Shown: positions 61,548-64,000 of the stretch, piece by piece | How positions within the stretch are numbered: position 1 is the stretch's first letter | How the letters are laid out: each line of letters opens with the position of its first letter | Source of the DNA: Alcaligenes parafaecalis | GTDB taxonomy: Bacteria > Pseudomonadota > Gammaproteobacteria > Burkholderiales > Burkholderiaceae_B | Reading direction: 5' to 3' | NCBI RefSeq assembly: GCF_026344135.1 | Contig: NZ_JAPKNA010000002.1 | Location: 620,001 to 684,000, forward strand | DNA: 64,000 bases | Made by a program: the position numbers and the translations under genes | The notes under the pieces: generated by a model | What the model was told of the DNA's origin: nothing | The model's input: only the letters and a program-made list of their open reading frames with translations | Databases searched by the model: none

Positions 61548-62567
61548 ATGACGGAGCGTAAAGCTTTGGGAGGACGTGTGCGCCTCGCAATCGGGGCCAC
61601 CTTGTTGTTGAGCACGTGGGGGGTGGCAGCAGAACCCTTGAATGTGAAGCTGGATTGGACGCCTTGGGCCGTTCATGCCCCGTTTCATCTGGCGGTGGAA
61701 AAGGGCTGGTTCAAGCAGGCTGGGCTGGATGTGCGCCTGGAAGATGGCAACGGTTCGGTGACGGCGGTGCAGATCGTGGGTGGCAGCGACCGCTTCGATG
61801 TGGGCCAGGCCGCACTGGCTTCTATGGTCATTGCCCGCAGCAAAGGCTTGCCGGTCAAAGGTCTGGCTACCTTTGCCACGACCAGTGATATTGGCGTGCT
61901 GGTGCCCAAGGATTCGGGCATCACGGGGCCGGCGGGTTTGAAGGGGCGCAAGATCGCCTATACCGCCGGTTCGCTGGAAGCTCCGTTTGTGGATGCCTTC
62001 CTGGCAGCAGGTGGATTGCGCCGCAGTGATGTGGATCTGCTGAGCGTGGATGCGGCTGGCAAGGCCGCCACCTATGCCGTGGGTCGGGCAGATGCGGTTA
62101 TTTCAACTATTCCGTTTGTCTTGGCCTCGGTGTCGCGTCAACGTGAGTCCAATGCCATTCCTTTTGCCCAGCATGGTCTGGATATGGTCAGCTTTGGCCT
62201 GTTCACCAGCGAATCCAAGCTGGCCAGTCGTGGCGCGGAGCTGACGGCATTCTCTAATGTGGTCGCCAAGTCCTGGAACTACATTTACAACGGTCACGAG
62301 CAGGAAGCTGTGGATGCGATTGTGGCGCAACGCCCCAATGCGCGTTTGGACAAAGCGATCTTGCTGGACCAGTTGAACATTCTTAAAACCTACTTTGGCC
62401 CAGCCGTCGGGCAAGGCAGCATTGGTGTGAACCAGCCTGCGGATTGGGACAAGACGATTGCCACGCTGGAGCGGGTGGAGTTGATTCCCGCTGGTCAGAA
62501 AGCCACGGATTTCTACCAGTCCGGCGTGGTGACGACGCAATCCCTGACCGCGCTGGAGCAGAAGTAA
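61548..62567 (+). CDS. ABC solute-binding protein (NMT1/ThiY/SsuA-like)
   Basis: 339 residues with a signal peptide ending near WGVAAEP. LNVKLDWTPWAVHAPFHLAVEKGWFKQAGLDV is typical of the NMT1/THI5-like class that binds thiamine precursors, aromatic sulfonates or similar small ring compounds. The stop overlaps the ATP-binding gene (TAATG). It follows picA3 after 44 bases with a GTAAGGAG ribosome site and may be co-transcribed, so picolinate or a related pyridine acid is a possible ligand. This is inferred from position only. Confidence 0.85.
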   Translation: MTERKALGGRVRLAIGATLLLSTWGVAAEPLNVKLDWTPWAVHAPFHLAVEKGWFKQAGLDVRLEDGNGSVTAVQIVGGSDRFDVGQAALASMVIARSKGLPVKGLATFATTSDIGVLVPKDSGITGPAGLKGRKIAYTAGSLEAPFVDAFLAAGGLRRSDVDLLSVDAAGKAATYAVGRADAVISTIPFVLASVSRQRESNAIPFAQHGLDMVSFGLFTSESKLASRGAELTAFSNVVAKSWNYIYNGHEQEAVDAIVAQRPNARLDKAILLDQLNILKTYFGPAVGQGSIGVNQPADWDKTIATLERVELIPAGQKATDFYQSGVVTTQSLTALEQK

Positions 62568-63346
62568 TGGCGGCGCGGGTTCTTTCTCAAGATGTGCGCA
62601 AGCGCTTTGAAGGTGCGCGGGATGTGCTGGCCCTGGATGGCATTAATGTCGATATTCAACCCGGCCAGTTCATCAGCATTCTGGGCCCTAGCGGCTGCGG
62701 GAAAAGCACCTTCTTGCGTTGTGTGGCCGGGCTGGAAGATATCAGTAGTGGCTCCCTGACGGTAGACCAGCAACCCGTCAGCGGCCCGCCCGATCAGGTG
62801 GGCATGGTGTTCCAGCGCGATGCCCTGCTGGAGTGGCGCACCATACGCGACAACATTCTGTTGCCCCTGGAGTTCGCGGGCAAACGTACGGCGGACTATC
62901 TGGACAAGGTGGATGCCTTGCTGGCCTTGACGGGCCTGTCCCAGTTTGCGGATAGCTATCCGCGCCAGTTGTCTGGTGGCATGCGCCAGCGCGCTTCCAT
63001 CTGCCGCGCTCTGGTCGATGACCCACGCCTGCTGCTGATGGATGAGCCTTTCGGTGCGCTGGACGCACTGACGCGCGACAACATGAACGCCGAGTTGCAA
63101 CGCATCTGGATGAAAACGGGCAACACCACCTTGTTTGTGACGCACGGCATTGCCGAAGCCGTGTTTCTGGCTGATACCGTGCTGGTGTTTTCCTCCCGTC
63201 CGGGCCGCATCCTGGAACAGATCCACATCGACTTCCCCCGTCCTCGCCCGCTGTCTCTACGCGAGACCCCGGAGTTCGGGCGTCATGTGGCTCATATCCG
63301 CCAATTGTTTGGTATTGCCGATGGTGCAGGAGATAGCCATGAGTAA
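62567..63346 (+). CDS. ABC transporter ATPase (SsuB/TauB-like)
   Basis: 259 residues. Walker A GPSGCGKSTFL, signature LSGGMRQR, Walker B LLLMDEPFGALD and H-loop VTHGIAEA are all present. The class pairs with NMT1-type binding proteins. It overlaps the permease gene by eight bases. Confidence 0.92.
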   Translation: MAARVLSQDVRKRFEGARDVLALDGINVDIQPGQFISILGPSGCGKSTFLRCVAGLEDISSGSLTVDQQPVSGPPDQVGMVFQRDALLEWRTIRDNILLPLEFAGKRTADYLDKVDALLALTGLSQFADSYPRQLSGGMRQRASICRALVDDPRLLLMDEPFGALDALTRDNMNAELQRIWMKTGNTTLFVTHGIAEAVFLADTVLVFSSRPGRILEQIHIDFPRPRPLSLRETPEFGRHVAHIRQLFGIADGAGDSHE

Positions 63347-64000
63347 AGCCTTGCGTTCCATGCCCTCCTGGTTGGCGGGCGTGGTCTCTACCGTCGTGGT
63401 GTTGTTGGCGTGGGAACTAATTTGTTGGCTGGGGCAGGTGCGGGAAGTGATTTTGCCGCGCCCCTCGCTGATTCTGGAGGATTTGTATGGCGAACTGGGT
63501 TGGTACATGGGTCAAGCGTTATACACGCTCGGCATCACGCTGGCTGGATTTGTACTGGCCGCCGTAGGCGGCGTGCTGATCGCGGTCGCTTTAGTGGGTT
63601 CACCGCTCTTCGAGCGTTTTTGCTATCCCCTGATTGTGGGTTTTAACAGTATTCCGAAAGTCGCTCTGGCACCCCTGTTCGTGGTCTGGATGGGCACCGG
63701 CTACGAGCCCAAGGTGGCTATCGCCTTTTTGATTGCCGTCTTTGCCGTGATTGTGGATACGGTGCAAGGCCTGCGCTCGGTCTCGCCGGACATTCTGGAC
63801 TTGGGCCGTGTCCTGAAAGGTGGGCCGGTCGCCCTGTTTTTCAAGGTGCGTTTGCCTTCGGCGCTGCCGTCCATCATGGCAGGCCTGAAAGTGGCTCTAT
63901 CCCTGGCTTTGGTGGGAGCCATTGTGGGCGAATTCGTGTCCTCCCAGCGGGGGCTGGGCTTTGTGATCATGAGCGCCCAGGGGGTGTTTGACACCGTGCG
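63339..64000 (+). CDS. ABC transporter permease (SsuC/TauC-like), 3' partial
   Basis: About 220 residues are visible before the window ends. Hydrophobic segments near residues 12-30, 60-85 and 95-110 lead to the EAA-type loop VGEFVSSQRGLGFVIMSAQG. It completes a binding protein-ATPase-permease importer. The end of the gene and anything after it are outside the window. Confidence 0.88.
   Translation, partial: MSKALRSMPSWLAGVVSTVVVLLAWELICWLGQVREVILPRPSLILEDLYGELGWYMGQALYTLGITLAGFVLAAVGGVLIAVALVGSPLFERFCYPLIVGFNSIPKVALAPLFVVWMGTGYEPKVAIAFLIAVFAVIVDTVQGLRSVSPDILDLGRVLKGGPVALFFKVRLPSALPSIMAGLKVALSLALVGAIVGEFVSSQRGLGFVIMSAQGVFDTV

Noticed and set aside
1..64000. CRISPR arrays, prophage or transposons
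   Set aside because: No regularly spaced direct repeats, transposase, integrase or phage structural genes were seen; the only clear repeats are regulatory dyads and the paired hairpin element.

Overview
The window reads as chromosome of a betaproteobacterium of the Alcaligenaceae, most likely Alcaligenes faecalis or a close relative. The reasons are several tripartite-tricarboxylate (Bug/TctC) receptors, the gene order gloB-methyltransferase-rnhA ... dnaQ, and above all a right-hand half that matches, gene for gene and in order, the picolinate catabolic cluster described for A. faecalis (picR C E D F B4 B3 B2 B1 A1 A2 A3). No phage, transposase or CRISPR array was seen.

Layout. 0-3.5 kb: the 3' part of an autotransporter carrying a zinc-protease motif, convergent with a DUF2478 gene. 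3.7-12.5 kb: an IclR-controlled C3-acid locus with an acryloyl-CoA-reductase-like enzyme, a family III CoA-transferase, two crotonases, an NDP-forming acyl-CoA synthetase, a Bug receptor and a cupin whose residues fit 3-mercaptopropionate dioxygenase. 12.5-17.4 kb: housekeeping and small periplasmic proteins (YbaK, DUF411, DUF4168, a YdjM-like membrane hydrolase, TrhO, GST). 17.5-22.3 kb: dctA facing dctB-dctD, with a readable sigma-54 promoter and tandem activator sites. 22.4-29.9 kb: a molybdenum-hydroxylase operon (Bug, decarboxylase, FAD, 2Fe-2S, Mo subunits, CoxG) next to a close paralogue of picR. 30-39.6 kb: fabI, mltD, gloB, methyltransferase, rnhA, an RND pump, dnaQ and tRNA-Val. 39.9-46.5 kb: an AtoE-type carrier, then a TonB receptor with a FecCD-type ABC importer behind a ModE-like operator. 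46.5-61.5 kb: the pic cluster. 61.5-64 kb: an ABC importer of the nitrate/sulfonate/taurine type, cut by the window edge.

How it fits together. Picolinate is hydroxylated by the Mo enzyme PicA, then by the Rieske system PicB, decarboxylated by PicC to 2,5-dihydroxypyridine, opened by PicD, and cleaved by PicE and PicF to maleate. Maleate isomerase is not in the window. The 22-30 kb operon pairs a Mo hydroxylase with a 4,5-dihydroxyphthalate-decarboxylase-family protein. This is what a quinolinate to 6-hydroxyquinolinate to 6-hydroxypicolinate route would need, and 6-hydroxypicolinate is the PicB substrate. Both loci carry near-identical MarR repressors and share a palindrome, TCAGYRYRCTGA, in their control regions, so they look like two arms of one regulon. 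The putative molybdate uptake operon lies between these two Mo-demanding loci.

The convergent gap between picF and picB4 holds two diverged copies, in opposite orientation, of a long nested hairpin element that I do not recognise. Functions were assigned by reading motifs and recalling families; no search or alignment program was run.
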